A stretch of DNA of 43,623 nucleotides. It comes from Parcubacteria group bacterium GW2011_GWC2_42_12 (GTDB lineage Bacteria; Patescibacteriota; Patescibacteriia; Patescibacteriales; GWC2-42-12). The position numbers were made by a program, and so were the translations under genes. The notes below the pieces were generated by a model, which made no database searches, had not been told where the DNA came from, and was given only the letters and a program-made list of their open reading frames with translations. Numbering within the stretch: the first letter of the stretch is position 1; each line of letters starts with the position of its first letter. Where the stretch lies: assembly GCA_000997945.1 (NCBI GenBank), contig LCCP01000001.1, positions 1 through 43,623 on the forward strand. Reading direction: 5' to 3'. Below, one piece after another: positions 41,247 through 43,623 of the stretch.

Positions 41247-42023
41247 TTATTTGGCTATGAAGCTGTCAACAGCCACTCGACCATGAAACTGCTCGGCTGC
41301 TTTTTCGGCAATTTCCGTTAACGCTTCAAGCTGCTCCTCGTCCTTGGCCGAGATTACGACATAGAGAGGTTTTTCTTTAGTAAACCTGTTCCCAAAACCA
41401 TGGTCGCCTAAAGCGATGCTGGCCAGCGTCTCTATGTCGGCTTGCATACGCTCCTCACTCATACCCAGAGCCGGCCCACTATAGATGAAACCTGCCGGTA
41501 ATTCCGGCAACGCTTCAGGATTAGCCATGCCCGTGCCGTCAAAATAAATCGCCCGCTCGTTGTGAACTTCTCCAGACATATCGCAGACTTCAGTATGGCC
41601 GCATTTCGCGCCTAATTTTCTTGCTACCCCTTCAGCGTGATATTTGGCCAGATCCTCCGCGGTTTTAACGCCTATGGGCAAATGTTCAGGTGGTGTATTC
41701 CTAAGCGCGAGAGTAGCAGCGCCACAATTTGCGTGGCTATATACCTCGTCTACTCCTCCATCCTTAAGCATTCTGATACATTTTTCTTGGTCAGTTTGTA
41801 ACGCCAAGATGCCGTCACCCGGCAGACCTAAACGATGCCCTCGGCACCTACCGTCAGAACAACCTAAAACCTTAGACCTTTTTTCAAAAGCCCGCTGGTA
41901 ATCCAGCCGTTCCATAATGTCCGCCACTTTCTCCCCCTCCCTTAAGCCGCTGATAAACGGCGACTGCTCTGACTTTTTCCAGAGCTCATCGGTTTCGTGT
42001 TGGTGTTCGTGATCAGTATTCAT
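41247..42023 (-). CDS. Beta-carbonic anhydrase-like protein
   Basis: Zn-site-like CSDGR (C-x-D-x-R) and SHANCGA (H-x2-C). ORF extends to 42179; likely start MNTDHEH at 42023. Confidence 0.55.
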   Translation of the reverse strand: MNTDHEHQHETDELWKKSEQSPFISGLREGEKVADIMERLDYQRAFEKRSKVLGCSDGRCRGHRLGLPGDGILALQTDQEKCIRMLKDGGVDEVYSHANCGAATLALRNTPPEHLPIGVKTAEDLAKYHAEGVARKLGAKCGHTEVCDMSGEVHNERAIYFDGTGMANPEALPELPAGFIYSGPALGMSEERMQADIETLASIALGDHGFGNRFTKEKPLYVVISAKDEEQLEALTEIAEKAAEQFHGRVAVDSFIAK

Positions 42024-42089
42024 AGTTTTTCTTTCTCCTCCTTGTTCTATATGATTATGTCCCATATTATTTAAAATTATATTATTACT

Positions 42090-42146
42090 GGACTTACGCG
42101 GTTGATTAGCAGTTGGCTGAAAAATATTTTTTAAGTGCGTAAGTCC
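42090..42146. mobile_element. 57-bp MITE-like inverted-repeat element
   Basis: Perfect 10-bp ends GGACTTACGC...GCGTAAGTCC. Confidence 0.6.
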
Positions 42147-42151
42147 TGTTA

Positions 42152-42592
42152 TTATTGAATATTTTTTAATTTCCGCCATCTCTTAACCGCCTTGGTTCGA
42201 GCCAGTTCTCGTTCGAGCGACGCATTGATTTCCGCGAAATTAACTTGCTCGCCCGATCTGGCTTGCTTTTTCAGCTCCTCGGCGCGCAGACGCCCTTCCT
42301 CGGCTCGAGCCAAATCTATTTCTTCGGCCCGCTCGGCCGCATCCGCCAGAATCACCACTTTGTCTTTTAGCACTTCTAAAAAACCGCCGGAAATGGAAAT
42401 AATTTCATCCTCGCCATTTTTCTTTTTGATATGAATCACGCCCGGCTGGAGACTGGAGACCAGCGGAATATGGTTAGGCAAAACCGTAATCTCCCCGGCT
42501 CGGGTAGGCAAGGTAATCTGCAAAATTTCTTCTTTCAGCACTACTCGTTCAGGGGTAACGATTTCAAATTTTATTATTTTATTTTCTGACAT
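42152..42592 (-). CDS. atpC: F1 ATP synthase epsilon subunit
   Basis: FEIVTPERVVLKEEILQITLPTRAGEITVLPNHIPLVSSLQPG. Confidence 0.92.
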   Translation of the reverse strand: MSENKIIKFEIVTPERVVLKEEILQITLPTRAGEITVLPNHIPLVSSLQPGVIHIKKKNGEDEIISISGGFLEVLKDKVVILADAAERAEEIDLARAEEGRLRAEELKKQARSGEQVNFAEINASLERELARTKAVKRWRKLKNIQ

Positions 42593-42616
42593 AATATTAT
42601 ATTATCATCAACTTAT

Positions 42617-42729
42617 TGTCATTCCCGCGTAGGCGGTCATCGCTGCGCGAGATCTGGCGTAGCCATGAGAATCCAATCGTGAGCAGTAAAAAATGTGTTT
42701 CTGGATCCCCGCCTGCGCGGGGATGACAG
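42617..42729. mobile_element. Composite REP element between atpD and atpC
   Basis: TGTCATTCCCGCG...CGCGGGGATGACA ends; contains the same 23-bp segment as 33787-33809 in inverse orientation. Confidence 0.7.
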
Positions 42730-42735
42730 TGCAAG

Positions 42736-43623
<888 letters not shown>

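Noticed and set aside
42024-42179. N-terminal extension of the carbonic anhydrase-like ORF
   Set aside because: Covers a MITE-like element and overlaps the end of atpC; the likely start is MNTDHEH at 42023.

Overview
Bacterial chromosomal window with the character of a Candidate Phyla Radiation (Patescibacteria-like) genome. Most genes are housekeeping genes on the minus strand: [FeFe]-hydrogenase hydA plus a NuoF-like subunit, gapA, a PSP1/RicT-type gene, tsf, rpsB, a pilin, rplY, rodA, thrS, dnaE, parB/parA, groL/groES, and atpC/atpD. Plus-strand genes are rpmE, prfA, prmC, gyrB, tRNA-Leu and a purD/purB/purC island. The clearest special system is a diversity-generating retroelement (DGR) cut by the left edge: an Avd-like C-terminus (2-142, +), a template repeat (TR, 148-270, -) and a variable repeat (VR, 629-751, -) in the 3' end of a target gene. 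Of 18 TR/VR differences, 17 fall at TR-strand adenines and 10 of 11 AAY (Asn) codons are changed. The reverse transcriptase would lie outside the window. The second theme is pervasive palindromic DNA. Long hairpins sit immediately upstream of start codons, some with locus-specific arms around a conserved core. MITE/REP families are dispersed, and repeat or palindromic DNA is inserted in frame in conserved genes (gapA, gyrB, thrS, prmC). Other points: a T-box-like leader upstream of a GNAT-thrS gene pair, a CIRCE site upstream of groES, an apparent frameshift in the PSP1 gene, a missing conserved loop in ATP synthase beta, and an unexplained structured region beside a tRNA-like sequence. All identifications come from reading the sequence; no database search was run.
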